This document shows, piece after piece, positions 42,052 to 50,914 of a stretch of 64,000 nucleotides of DNA. Position numbers and translations under genes: made by a program. Numbering within the stretch: the first letter of the stretch is position 1; the number at the start of each line of letters is the position of its first letter. This stretch comes from Gleimia europaea ACS-120-V-Col10b (GTDB lineage Bacteria; Actinomycetota; Actinomycetes; Actinomycetales; Actinomycetaceae): NCBI RefSeq assembly GCF_000411155.1, contig NZ_KE150266.1, positions 1,488,001 to 1,552,000 on the forward strand. The letters are read 5' to 3'. Below the pieces are notes generated by a model. The model was not told the DNA's origin. It saw only the letters and a list, made by a program, of their open reading frames with translations, and did no database searches.

Positions 42052-43637
42052 CGCACTGCCTTACTGTTGTTGGAATCGTCCGCCGAGGGAAGGTGCTCAA
42101 TGTCGTAAATGCCCTGGAAGATCCAGTCATCAAGCGCCGTTTGACGAGTCTGACGCCCGTACAGGATCGGCCACAAACCAATCCACCTGTTCTTCAGGAA
42201 CAAGCGCATGAGTTCCGTAGCTTGAGCTGCATCACCACGCCCCATCTGCTGGGTAATGCCCGCAGCGCGCATCGAGCAGAAGCCGCCCTGGCACGGGCCC
42301 ATGCCCAGGCGAAGCTGACGACGCAAATCGTCAAACGTTGCATCCGGTTGCGCCTCGAGGAGGGCTTCAAACATCTTGCGGTTCATGAGCTCACACTCAC
42401 AAACGATCTGCTCATCAAAGCGGTCATCTTCACGCTCTTCGAGACGGTGAGTGACCTCGTAGTTGTGACCGCGTTCCGTTCCCGGCATGATCTCTTCTGC
42501 CGTGCGGCAGGGGCGCCAATCGTCCATCTGGCGGCACATCACGTCAACAACGTTCTTCGCCATCAAACGGTAAGTGGTGAGCTTGCCGCCAGCAATAGTG
42601 AGCAGGCCGCCAATACCGTCACGCGTGGAGTGGTCGATGATCGACATGGTGCGCGACATGTGGCGCGTATCCGAAGCATCCACGCGGCTATCCCTAATGA
42701 GCGGACGAGCACCCGCCCACGCGTGAACCGCGCGAGCCTCGCGGAAGCCGGGAATAAGAGCTTCGCCAGCATCCAGCATCTGCTGAACCTCGTTGCGAGG
42801 AATCTCGAGATGGTCCGGATCTTCCACCTTCACATCCGTCGTACCGATAATCGAAACCGTGTGCACCGGAACGATAATGTCACCATCGGAGGGGTAGATA
42901 CAGCGGTTCACAACCTGGTTAACCAGGCGGTGGTTCATAGCGATCATGATGCCGCGGCCCGGAACAACGTCCACGCCGTGTGCGCCGGCCATCGCTGCGA
43001 TCTGACCAGACCAGGGGCCACCAGCGTTGATCACGAACTTACAGTTGATACGAACATCCTCGCCGGTCTTGGTGCCGTGTGCGTGAACTGCGATCACCTG
43101 GTTGTATGCGGTCTCAATCTTCTCTACGCGGTGGTAGGTGAGAACCTCACCGCCGTATTTCTTTGCGGAACGGATTGCGCCCCACAGCATCGCCCATCCA
43201 TCAACCGTCTTGTCCTTCACCTTGAATGCGCGGAGCATATCCGGGTTTAGACGGGGCTCTTGTGCAAGTGCTTCGGATGGCTCGATTTCTTCTGCCCACA
43301 CGCCGGTAGCTTTAGCGCCGGCAAGGAACTTGTCACCAAACTCGGGATCATCCTCGGGCGTCACGATAAAGAGGCCGCCCGTGTCCTCAACCGCGTCTGG
43401 GTGCAGGTTCGCAATAATCTCGTTTTCTTCCGCACACTCGGCTGCCGAAATGGGGTCTGATACGACGTATCGGCCACCGGAGTGGAGGAGTCCGTGGTAA
43501 CGGCCCGTGGTGCCCTGACCAATATCGGCGCGTTCTACTAAAACCGCTTTGAAACCACGCATAACGAGGTCCCTCAGCACGCCGACACCGGTTGCTCCAC
43601 CACCGATAACAACGACTTCTGTGTCGAGTTTCTTCAT
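42048..43637 (-). CDS. glpA: Anaerobic glycerol-3-phosphate dehydrogenase, catalytic subunit A
   Basis: A 529-residue FAD enzyme. The dinucleotide motif VVVIGGGATGVGVLRDL is at the N-terminus, the DAO-type core contains GGPWSGQIA and GARPLIRDSR, and the C-terminal part has a BFD-like [2Fe-2S] region with cysteines in VCECELMNRKMFE and GPCQGGFCSMR. The C-terminal domain distinguishes GlpA from aerobic GlpD. It heads glpABC. The promoter lies in the 389-base space toward glpK. Confidence 0.94.
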   Translation of the reverse strand: MKKLDTEVVVIGGGATGVGVLRDLVMRGFKAVLVERADIGQGTTGRYHGLLHSGGRYVVSDPISAAECAEENEIIANLHPDAVEDTGGLFIVTPEDDPEFGDKFLAGAKATGVWAEEIEPSEALAQEPRLNPDMLRAFKVKDKTVDGWAMLWGAIRSAKKYGGEVLTYHRVEKIETAYNQVIAVHAHGTKTGEDVRINCKFVINAGGPWSGQIAAMAGAHGVDVVPGRGIMIAMNHRLVNQVVNRCIYPSDGDIIVPVHTVSIIGTTDVKVEDPDHLEIPRNEVQQMLDAGEALIPGFREARAVHAWAGARPLIRDSRVDASDTRHMSRTMSIIDHSTRDGIGGLLTIAGGKLTTYRLMAKNVVDVMCRQMDDWRPCRTAEEIMPGTERGHNYEVTHRLEEREDDRFDEQIVCECELMNRKMFEALLEAQPDATFDDLRRQLRLGMGPCQGGFCSMRAAGITQQMGRGDAAQATELMRLFLKNRWIGLWPILYGRQTRQTALDDWIFQGIYDIEHLPSADDSNNSKAVR

Positions 43638-43973
43638 TGATCACTCCTGGTCATCAGGGAGTGGCCGCACCCGCAGCCACTCATCACACCTCCAGGCTAG
43701 GACGAAAAACTTTCCCGAATTGCAGATTTTCGGATTCCCAATTCTGGGCATGCCCGCTGAAAATATGTGCAGATGTGTTTTAGTGTTTTCCTTGTGTTTA
43801 CGCGGATTTTTAACTTGGGTGAATAAGGTTCAGTACAAGCGAGTGTTACTTTGGTGTTCCCGTTTGCACGTTTGTGAACACTTGAAGATGCGCATTTAAG
43901 AAACAGGCTACTTAGGTAAATGGTGATGACCATCTCTTGACAGAGCAAAATAAAACCAGCTCGAACGAATGTG
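43638..43973. promoter_or_regulatory. Upstream region of glpABC
   Basis: Non-coding space upstream of glpA and downstream of glpK. It contains three direct GTGTTT repeats (43775, 43783, 43794), the last inside TGTGTTTACG; its reverse complement shares the core GTAAACA with TGTAAACA upstream of glpK (45573-45580). A TTGTGAACACTT stretch near 43870 resembles half of a CRP/GlxR site. These look like regulator sites, but no promoter can be fixed. Confidence 0.35.
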
Positions 43974-44015
43974 CAAGTAGTTGTGGCCCCGAAAAATCGG
44001 GGCCACAACTACTTG
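43974..44015. terminator. Terminator of glpK, 19-bp perfect stem
   Basis: CAAGTAGTTGTGGCCCCGA and its exact complement form a 19-bp stem with an AAAA loop, 11 bases beyond the glpK stop. There is no T tract on the - strand side. It is the longest perfect hairpin in the window. Confidence 0.75.
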
Positions 44016-44026
44016 GAAACTAGGAG

Positions 44027-45553
44027 TTAAGCGTTGCTAACATCTTCGTCAACCCAGTCGAAGGTGCGGGTTACAGCCTTCTTCCACAGACGGTAGGTGC
44101 GCTCGCGCTCTTCCGCCGCCATCTTCGGCGCCCAGCGCTTGCCCTCAGACCAGTTGTCGATGACGTCCTGCTCGCCCTGCCAGAAGCCAACTGCAATGCC
44201 GGCCGCGTATGCAGCACCAAGAGCAGTGGTTTCCGTGACCTTCGGAGCCACAACGTCTACGCCAAGCACGTCAGCCTGGAACTGCATGAGCAGTTCGTTA
44301 GCGACCATGCCGCCGTCGACGCGAAGCTCGGTCAGGTCAACACCCGAGTCAGCGTTCATAGCGTCAAGGACCTCGCGGGTCTGGAACGCGGTAGCCTCAA
44401 GGACAGCGCGGGCGATGTGGCCAGCGGTGTTGTAACGCGTGAGGCCAACGATGGCGCCGCGAGCGTCATCCTTCCAGTACGGAGCGAAGAGGCCGGAGAA
44501 CGCCGGAACGAAGTACACGCCACCGTTGTCCTTCACGGACTTGGCCAGCGGCTCGATTTCCGGAGCAGTGTGGATCATGTGCAGGTTGTCGCGGATCCAC
44601 TGTACGAGCGAGCCGGTAACAGCAATCGAACCCTCGAGTGCGTACTTGGTTGGCTGATCGCCAATCTTGTAGCAAACGGTGGTCAGAAGGCCGTTCTGGG
44701 ACTGGACGGGATCCTCGCCGGTGTTCATGAGCATGAAGCAGCCGGTGCCGTACGTGTTCTTAGCCATGCCCTTTTCGAAGCAAGCCTGGCCGAACGTTGC
44801 GGCCTGCTGGTCACCCAGGATGCCTGCAATCGGGGTATCGATGATCAGGGAGTTCTTGGAGCCGTAGCCGTAGATCTCCGCAGAAGAACGGATCTCGGGG
44901 AGCATCGACATCGGGATACCCATGTCAGCGCAGGTATCCTCGCGCCACTTCAGCGTCTTGATGTCCATGAGCATCGTACGCGAAGCATTCGTTACGTCAG
45001 TGACGTGAACACCGCCATTCGGGCCGCCGGTGAGGTTCCACAGCGTCCAGGTGTCCGTGTTGCCGAACAGGAGGTCGCCAGCCTCGGCGCGCTCACGAGC
45101 GCCCTCTACGTTGTCAAGGATCCACTTGATCTTCGGGCCCGAGAAGTAGGTGGAAAGCGGGAGGCCACAGCGCTCGCGGAAGCGGTCGTTGCCCTCTTCG
45201 CCAGCGAGCTCGCGCACGATGTCGGCCGTGCGCGTATCCTGCCAAACGATTGCGTTGTAAACCGGCTGACCAGTGTTCTTGTCCCACACGATCGTGGTTT
45301 CACGCTGGTTGGTGATACCAACAGCGGCCAGGCTGTGACGGTTGACAGCGGCACCTGCAAGTGCCGAGCCAATTGCCTGGTCGACGTTGTCGCGAATCTC
45401 GATTGGGTTGTGCTCTACCCAGCCGGCCTTCGGGAAGATCTGCTCGTGCTCGAGCTGTCCTACCGAAATGATCTCACCATCGTGGTCGAATACAATCGCG
45501 CGAGATGACGTAGTGCCCTGATCAATGGCAAGTACGTACTTCTTTTCGCTCAT
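44027..45553 (-). CDS. glpK: Glycerol kinase
   Basis: A 508-residue FGGY kinase phosphorylating glycerol. [16 protein letters not shown] forms the phosphate loop; [27 protein letters not shown] and the glycerol site [12 protein letters not shown] are typical of GlpK, and [21 protein letters not shown] is the C-terminal signature. The ATG at 45553 has AAGG upstream; the GTG four codons earlier is too close to its site. It supplies glycerol 3-phosphate to GlpABC. No glycerol facilitator (glpF) is in the window. Confidence 0.95.
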   Translation of the reverse strand: MSEKKYVLAIDQGTTSSRAIVFDHDGEIISVGQLEHEQIFPKAGWVEHNPIEIRDNVDQAIGSALAGAAVNRHSLAAVGITNQRETTIVWDKNTGQPVYNAIVWQDTRTADIVRELAGEEGNDRFRERCGLPLSTYFSGPKIKWILDNVEGARERAEAGDLLFGNTDTWTLWNLTGGPNGGVHVTDVTNASRTMLMDIKTLKWREDTCADMGIPMSMLPEIRSSAEIYGYGSKNSLIIDTPIAGILGDQQAATFGQACFEKGMAKNTYGTGCFMLMNTGEDPVQSQNGLLTTVCYKIGDQPTKYALEGSIAVTGSLVQWIRDNLHMIHTAPEIEPLAKSVKDNGGVYFVPAFSGLFAPYWKDDARGAIVGLTRYNTAGHIARAVLEATAFQTREVLDAMNADSGVDLTELRVDGGMVANELLMQFQADVLGVDVVAPKVTETTALGAAYAAGIAVGFWQGEQDVIDNWSEGKRWAPKMAAEERERTYRLWKKAVTRTFDWVDEDVSNA

Positions 45554-45771
45554 GTTTACCTTCACTTCCTTGTGTAAACAGTTGAATGAATGGGCGAATC
45601 AACAAGCGTTGACCTGTGTCGCTGCACTTTTGTGCCATGCATCACGAAGTCTATCGTTCATCTTTGAGATTTGCACCGCAAATCGATCAGGTCACCGGTT
45701 TGCAGTTAGGCTTCGGAAAATACTATCTGGCCATCAGTAAAGCAGCATCAATAGCTAGTTGTATCCCAAAA

Positions 45772-45791
45772 ATGTGGCATAGATTGCACAT
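45772..45791. promoter_or_regulatory. CRP/GlxR-like or SorC operator candidate
   Basis: ATGTG-N10-CACAT (ATGTGGCATAGATTGCACAT) is a 5-bp dyad of the spacing of CRP-type sites (TGTGA-N6-TCACA, imperfect here). It lies in the divergent space between glpK and the SorC-type regulator, 53 bases before the latter. Either a CRP-family protein or the local regulator could bind. Confidence 0.35.
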
Positions 45792-45843
45792 ATGAACTCC
45801 TAACCGCCTGAATTGAACAGCCGTGCATGGCAAACTATGAAGA

Positions 45844-46812
45844 ATGAGCATACGTGATAACGATGCGCACGAAGCTGCATCAATGTACTACCTGCAGGGC
45901 GAAACCATGGAAATGATCGCCCGTCACCTCGGAGTTTCCAGGTCATCCGTGTCGCGACTACTCGCATACGCCCGCGAATCCGGCCTCGTCCGCATTACTG
46001 TGGCGCCAGCCCCCGGCGAACGCGGCACGCTAGCTGGCGAACTCAACCAGATTTTCGGCGTCCGCTCAACCGTTGTGCGCGTGCGCGACCACGACACTGG
46101 AGTGAACCGCCTCGACTCCGTGGCTAAAGTTGCGGCCGAACGCCTACTTGATTTTATCCATCCCGGTAGCAAGATCGGTATTGCGTGGGGCAATACCACC
46201 GCTGAGGTTGCCCGCAACCTCACTCCGGTGAACATCGATAACACCACGGTGGTGCAAATGAACGGTGCCGCCAGCGCATCGGGCACGGGCGTTAACTACA
46301 TCGATACCACCATCTCGCGGGCAGCGGACGCCCTGGGCGCCTCCATGGTGCACTTCCCGGTGCCTGCCTTCTTTGACTATGAAGAAACCAAAGAGGCCAT
46401 GTGGCGCGAACGCTCCGTCAAGACCGTTGTGGATCTCATCTCCAAAGTTGATGTGGCGGTGTTTGGCGTGGGTGCCTTCGGTGGTGACGTGCCCTCCCAC
46501 GTGTACTCTGCGGGATTCCTCGACCCGTCCGAGATTGCCGAAGCGCGCAACGAGGGCGTTGTGGGAGACATTTGTACCGTGCTCATCCGCGAGGACGGCT
46601 CCTACGAAGATATGGCCATAAACCGGCGCGCGTCCGGCCCCACCCCGAGTCTGCTAAAAACCATTCCCACGCGCCTTTGCGTGGTTGCGGGTGAAGCTAA
46701 GGCTATTCCCCTCATTGGCGCGCTGCGAGCCGGCGTTGTCACCGACCTGGTGGTTGATGACCGCACCGCCCGCCGAGTGCTGGAACGCGCGCGCACTACC
46801 GGCCTGCGTTAG
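45844..46812 (+). CDS. SorC-family sugar-binding transcriptional regulator
   Basis: A 322-residue regulator with an N-terminal helix-turn-helix (about 10-50; GETMEMIARHLGVSRSSVSRLLAYARE) and a SorC sugar-phosphate-binding domain (about 60-315; GIAWGNTTAEVARNL, VVQMNGA, VAVFGVGAFGGD, LCVVAGEAKAIPLIGALRAG). It is divergent from glpK, which suggests control of glycerol genes by a phosphorylated ligand, though SorC proteins more often govern polyol or deoxyribose loci. The start has no ribosome site and may be leaderless. argA follows 14 bases later. Confidence 0.85.
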   Translation: MSIRDNDAHEAASMYYLQGETMEMIARHLGVSRSSVSRLLAYARESGLVRITVAPAPGERGTLAGELNQIFGVRSTVVRVRDHDTGVNRLDSVAKVAAERLLDFIHPGSKIGIAWGNTTAEVARNLTPVNIDNTTVVQMNGAASASGTGVNYIDTTISRAADALGASMVHFPVPAFFDYEETKEAMWRERSVKTVVDLISKVDVAVFGVGAFGGDVPSHVYSAGFLDPSEIAEARNEGVVGDICTVLIREDGSYEDMAINRRASGPTPSLLKTIPTRLCVVAGEAKAIPLIGALRAGVVTDLVVDDRTARRVLERARTTGLR

Positions 46813-46826
46813 CCATACTGGAGGGG

Positions 46827-47354
46827 ATGCTTAACCAAACGATCCAGACCGTTGCGGGCAAAGTGCAATTGCGCTTTGCCCGCCCGGCTGACGCCCGCGC
46901 GATCTGGAACCTCACCAAGCCGTATGTGCAACAAAAAATCCTCGTAGACAAGCCGCTCATTGCCTATTTTGAGGACATCCAAGAGTTCATCGTCGCCGAA
47001 AGAGACGGCGAAGTAATAGCGTGCGGCGCCCTCCACGTCCTTTGGGATGACATTGCGGAAGTGCGCACCCTTGCCACTGCCCCAACCGTGCGTGGAAGTG
47101 GGGTGGGCTCGCTGATATTAAACGCCCTCATCGCGCGGGCGCGCGACCTGCAACTAAAACGTGTTTTCTGCCTGACATTCGCCGTGGATTTCTTTGCTCG
47201 GCACGGTTTTGAAGCGTTTGAAGGCATGGCTGTGGGGGTAGATGTTTACCAAAAAATGTTACGCACCCACGATGACGGTGTGCGCGAATTCCTCGAACTC
47301 GCCTCCGTTAAACCCAACACCCTAGGCAACACTCGCATGATCTTGCATCTTTAG
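46827..47354 (+). CDS. argA: Amino-acid N-acetyltransferase, actinobacterial ArgA type
   Basis: A 175-residue GNAT enzyme matching the short actinobacterial N-acetylglutamate synthases rather than the long ArgA of enterobacteria. RFARPADARAIWNL opens the fold, EVRTLATAPTVRGSGVGSLIL is the acetyl-CoA loop and FARHGFEAFE lies near the end. GGAGGGG precedes the ATG. The reaction acetylates glutamate, the first step of arginine synthesis. Other arg genes are not in the window, and it may be co-transcribed with the SorC gene. Confidence 0.88.
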   Translation: MLNQTIQTVAGKVQLRFARPADARAIWNLTKPYVQQKILVDKPLIAYFEDIQEFIVAERDGEVIACGALHVLWDDIAEVRTLATAPTVRGSGVGSLILNALIARARDLQLKRVFCLTFAVDFFARHGFEAFEGMAVGVDVYQKMLRTHDDGVREFLELASVKPNTLGNTRMILHL

Positions 47355-47461
47355 GACACCGGCGCAGTGGGGCCGGCGCGAGCCGCAATGCGTAAAGCAA
47401 AGGCGGCCTCCAACCCCTGTTGCAAACCGCCCTCACTAACCGATTTTTTCCGTGCGCACTG

Positions 47462-48022
47462 CTAGATGAACTCGTACGGGTCGAAGTCCTCCAGATCGAT
47501 AATTCGCAAGCGAGGCAGGCGCACCTGGAATGCGTCGATACCGTGCTCGATATCGATGATCTCCAAGCCCTCGTCGGTCAGATCGTGCAAACCTGACGAG
47601 ATGAACTCGGGAAAACCGAGGATCCCTACGCGGCGGCCAACTTCAAGCAGGTGCTTGATTTCCGGCTCGTAATCGCCGTCATGACTGGCTAAAATCACGT
47701 CCCCGTAGCCGCGTTCACCGATCGCGTTCAGCGTCCTTTTAATGCCCTGATCAACCACTTGATCATCCGGTATGCCCGCCAGAGGGATCGGACGGTAACG
47801 CATTGCGAGTAGCGCCTGCACGAAGTTCATCGGCATATAACCCGAAGAAGCATTTAGAAAAAACAGGCCCTTTACCGGTTGGTTCCACAGCTCCTCAGCC
47901 GAAGTTAGAACGCGATCCCACCGAGGGCGCTCCTCCGAAGCGGGTTTGCGATCTAGCACCGAGACACCAAGCGTGGTGTCAATGTTTTCACCGTCAATTA
48001 TTAGATAAGTAAGCGGATCCAT
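47462..48022 (-). CDS. NYN-domain (PIN-like) predicted ribonuclease
   Basis: A 186-residue protein of the NYN/LabA-like PIN fold. Acidic residues expected at a metal site appear in LIIDGENIDTT, DDQVVDQGIKRTL and ILASHDGDYEPEIKHLL. The ATG at 48022 (GAAAG upstream) is preferred; an in-frame upstream start would encode part of the hairpin at 48036-48061. It is the last gene of the TPM-PspA operon. NYN domains cleave RNA in several systems, but its target here is unknown. Confidence 0.83.
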   Translation of the reverse strand: MDPLTYLIIDGENIDTTLGVSVLDRKPASEERPRWDRVLTSAEELWNQPVKGLFFLNASSGYMPMNFVQALLAMRYRPIPLAGIPDDQVVDQGIKRTLNAIGERGYGDVILASHDGDYEPEIKHLLEVGRRVGILGFPEFISSGLHDLTDEGLEIIDIEHGIDAFQVRLPRLRIIDLEDFDPYEFI

Positions 48023-48035
48023 TTTGATGCTTTCA

Positions 48036-48061
48036 ATGGGTGGGGCAAAAGCCCCACCCAT
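48036..48061 (-). terminator. Hairpin between pspA and the NYN gene
   Basis: ATGGGTGGGGC / GCCCCACCCAT form a perfect 11-bp stem with a four-base loop, 14 bases upstream of the NYN start. On the - strand no T tract follows. It may attenuate expression of the NYN gene or stabilise the upstream transcript. Confidence 0.5.
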
Positions 48062-48100
48062 GTAGTTGAAATATGTAGTTGAAGTCTTGTGCCTAAAGGT

Positions 48101-48808
48101 TTAAGGCTTCTTCTTTAGAGCGGCCAAGCGAGCCTCAATTTCGGACTGCTCACCCAAGTTGTCCAGCTCGTCGAACTGGGATGCGAAAGAATCAGCGGCA
48201 ACCTCAGCGCGGCCCTGAGCCAGCGCCTCTTCGCGACGAATCTGATCCTCAAAGCGCGAAAGCTCCGAGGTGGGGTCAAGCACGTTAATAGAGCTGACCG
48301 TATCCTGCAACTTGGTTTGCGCGGCAGCCGTCTTTTGGCGGGCCACCAGCTCGTCGCGGCGGCGCTTCAATTCCTCCAGCTTTTCCTTCGATTGGGCCAG
48401 GCCAAGCTTTAGCTTGTCTACTACCTCAGTCTGGCTTGCAATCATCGGTTCCGCGTTCTGCGCCGACTTCTCGTAGTTAAGCTGCTTGCCAAGAGCTACC
48501 TTGGCTAGGTTGTTCCACTTATCAACCTCAGCCGGATCGGTAGCGGCGTCGGCGCGGGCAGAAGCGGCCGCAGCTTTCTCGCCCCACTCCTTCGCTGCCG
48601 CCACGTCGGAGTCGTAGTCGGCCTGCGCAAGACGGAGGTTACCGATGGTCTGCGCGACGGCCTCCTCGGCCTCTGCGATCGAGTTCGTGTAGTCGCGAAC
48701 AAGCTGATCAAGCATCTTCTTTGGATCCTCAGCGCGATCCAAAAGGGCGTTGATATTCGCCTTAGCAAGTTGTGTAATGCGGCCTAGTATCGACTGCTTC
48801 TCTGCCAT
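48101..48808 (-). CDS. PspA/IM30-family membrane stress protein
   Basis: A 235-residue coiled-coil protein of the PspA/Vipp1 family. The N-terminal amphipathic start is SILGRITQLAKANINALLDRAEDPKKMLDQL and long helices follow, with Glu/Ala/Lys-rich heptads to about residue 190. Family members polymerise on damaged membranes and protect the proton gradient. AAAGGA lies seven bases before the ATG. It sits between the TPM-domain gene and the NYN gene, and may also have its own promoter. Confidence 0.9.
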   Translation of the reverse strand: MAEKQSILGRITQLAKANINALLDRAEDPKKMLDQLVRDYTNSIAEAEEAVAQTIGNLRLAQADYDSDVAAAKEWGEKAAAASARADAATDPAEVDKWNNLAKVALGKQLNYEKSAQNAEPMIASQTEVVDKLKLGLAQSKEKLEELKRRRDELVARQKTAAAQTKLQDTVSSINVLDPTSELSRFEDQIRREEALAQGRAEVAADSFASQFDELDNLGEQSEIEARLAALKKKP

Positions 48809-48878
48809 GTTGATGTCCTTTCATGGAAAACGCTGGGGCTTGGCGCCCAATACGCGCACAAACGTACGTCTTCAGTAT

Positions 48879-48908
48879 ATATGTGGCGCACGATTCTCCG
48901 CGCGTCAA
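48879..48908 (-). promoter_or_regulatory. Possible internal promoter upstream of pspA
   Basis: On the - strand TTGACG (48903-48908) is followed after 18 bases by ACATAT (48879-48884), within the 101-base space between the TPM gene and pspA. It could permit separate stress induction of pspA and the NYN gene. Confidence 0.35.
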
Positions 48909-48909
48909 A

Positions 48910-50871
48910 TTAGAACTTGCCGGAGCCGCCCGAGCTAAAACCTCCGCTGAAACCGCCGAAACCACCGGAGCTGAACCCGCCTCCAAAACTGCTCGATCCG
49001 CCCGACCCGAATCCGCCGCGCGAGCTGGAACCGTAATTGTTGTTTGATCCGTTCCCAAACAAAAGCCCGCCTAAAATCAGCGACGTGAGGTCGATCCCTC
49101 CATTGGAACCACCCGAACCGGACGGAGGCGTGGGGCCGGAAGATGAATCGAGTGCCCGGTTTGCAAGCACGAGCGAGTCAGCGAGCAAATCCAGGGCTTC
49201 CATAGGGGAGGAAGGCGCGACCTTCGCGGCCTCTGCGCGCTTGGCCTTAGCTCGCGCGATGAGAGTTCGCGCCTGTGAACTAGCGCTGAACGGGTGGGCG
49301 GAAACGTGCGAGTCCGCACGGACAATCGCGGCGTCTACCTCCGCGAATCTACGATCCAAGCGAGCATTGGTGCGATTTTGCTTTTCTTCTGCGTTGCGTA
49401 GTGGTAGCAATGCGTTGTCGAGGGCATCCTCGGCTTCGTGAAGTTCAGTGAGCGCGCTCAATGGATCCGCCCCGCCCCGACGGGCGGCATTCCCATGTTC
49501 GATAGCGCGGTGAGCATCTTCAACCAGCGGGCCAAACGAGGCTTGGTTGTGGGCAAGACGCTGAACGTCTTCCAGGTCCGACGAGATTGAGCCAATCGCT
49601 TGGGCAAGCTTGTTCTTAGCATCGTTCAGGTTCGCTTCTGCGCTCATGACCTCATTGATCTGAGAAAGTGCCTGCGTGAGGGCGCGTAGCGCAAGATTCA
49701 CGTGGAATACGCTCGTCTTACGATCCGAATCCTTACTAGCCTTTGCCTCGGCTAGCGCTTGGCTCGCCGCATCGAGCAGACGGTTTGCCTCGTCTGGATT
49801 GTCCAAAATGGATTGCAAAACCTGATCGGAATACGTGAGGCGAAGCGACTTGATCTCCAGCTGAGCATGACCAACCCGTTCGTGCGCCTCACTAATGCGC
49901 TGGTCAATACTCGAAATATTCGAATCGATATTAGATTCGACATCCCGTAGCTCGCCAAAACGCTTAGCCTGCGCGTCCAAAATTGTGTTCACCCGAGCTA
50001 GATCTTGTTCTAGTGAGTCAACCAGCTTGGTCTGCTCGTCGGGGTTGGTTTCCGACTCCATCTCGGGCTGCTTCTTGAAGGCCTTAGTCATTATAGAGCT
50101 AGCCTCATCCAATGCCTGCGCAAACTCCGTGGTTTCCAGCTCGCCAAACTGAGCCTGAGCAAATGCCAGGTCTTCTCTTGCTGCTCGAACCGCGTCGTCG
50201 GTCTGCATCATTGAAACATTCAGCTTCTTAATGCGATCTTCCAGGCGCTCTGCGCGGTGCTTACTGGTCTGACGCAGGTGCTTCTTCGCGTTTCGTTGAG
50301 CTGCTACAACGATGAGAACGAAGCCGATAAAGCCTATGAAAACTATGATGAGTAAGACCCTGTCCGCAAAATCGCTATCGTAACCATCATCCGAGGTACC
50401 ACTTGAGCCGTTCTCGCTGGTGGACAGGAGTCTGGAGGTGTCGGACAACGCGGCTGTCAGGTTTTCGGGCGTTATACCCCCACGTAGGTTTGAAGATCCC
50501 GCGGCCGCCGCAGAGTTTGCCCGCGACGAATCAACAGGAGCGGCGGGTCCCAAACAAATGTTGTACTCGCCAAGTTCTGTTGCAATCGCGTAAACCACCG
50601 CTGACGCAGGCAGTGACGGGTTGTCGTCCCCCAACCGCGAACACCACGAGGTGGGTGATGAGCCGTCCCAGTCTTTCGTAATGACCATGTAGAACGGGAA
50701 ATCCACCGAAGTTGTGGTCACGGTTTCAAGCTGGGCCTTAGTTTCGGCGTCCAGAACCCCAACCTCATCAATCACGTGAGAATCATCGATGCGCACCGCA
50801 GCGCTTGCCGTTGACGGCAAAAACATGAGCAGGGCAGTTGCGACAGCTATCAGTACAGAGCGCTTCTTCAT
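48910..50871 (-). CDS. TPM-domain exported membrane protein with coiled coil and Gly/Ser tail
   Basis: A 653-residue protein. A signal peptide (about 1-24, ends ASA) precedes a TPM domain (about 28-145; VDFPFYMVITKDWDG), a membrane helix near 170-192 (VLLIIVFIGFIGFVLIVVAA), a long cytosolic coiled-coil region (about 200-590) and a Gly/Ser/Phe-rich tail of about 40 residues ending GSGKF. The ATG at 50871 begins the signal peptide; a GTG eight codons upstream is less likely. Such TPM proteins accompany PspA in actinobacteria and related TPM proteins act in photosystem or membrane-protein quality control. Envelope maintenance is inferred. Confidence 0.82.
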   Translation of the reverse strand: MKKRSVLIAVATALLMFLPSTASAAVRIDDSHVIDEVGVLDAETKAQLETVTTTSVDFPFYMVITKDWDGSSPTSWCSRLGDDNPSLPASAVVYAIATELGEYNICLGPAAPVDSSRANSAAAAGSSNLRGGITPENLTAALSDTSRLLSTSENGSSGTSDDGYDSDFADRVLLIIVFIGFIGFVLIVVAAQRNAKKHLRQTSKHRAERLEDRIKKLNVSMMQTDDAVRAAREDLAFAQAQFGELETTEFAQALDEASSIMTKAFKKQPEMESETNPDEQTKLVDSLEQDLARVNTILDAQAKRFGELRDVESNIDSNISSIDQRISEAHERVGHAQLEIKSLRLTYSDQVLQSILDNPDEANRLLDAASQALAEAKASKDSDRKTSVFHVNLALRALTQALSQINEVMSAEANLNDAKNKLAQAIGSISSDLEDVQRLAHNQASFGPLVEDAHRAIEHGNAARRGGADPLSALTELHEAEDALDNALLPLRNAEEKQNRTNARLDRRFAEVDAAIVRADSHVSAHPFSASSQARTLIARAKAKRAEAAKVAPSSPMEALDLLADSLVLANRALDSSSGPTPPSGSGGSNGGIDLTSLILGGLLFGNGSNNNYGSSSRGGFGSGGSSSFGGGFSSGGFGGFSGGFSSGGSGKF

Positions 50872-50914
50872 ACCCTTAGTTTTGCGTAAAAGCACGCCCC
50901 TGTCAGTTCAAAAC

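Noticed and set aside
42093..43250. A 385-codon open frame on the + strand opposite glpA
   Set aside because: It is antisense to a clearly functional gene, has no recognisable family or ribosome site, and arises from codon bias in G+C-rich DNA.
44417..45508. A 363-codon open frame opposite glpK
   Set aside because: Same reason: a shadow of the conserved glycerol kinase frame with no independent support.
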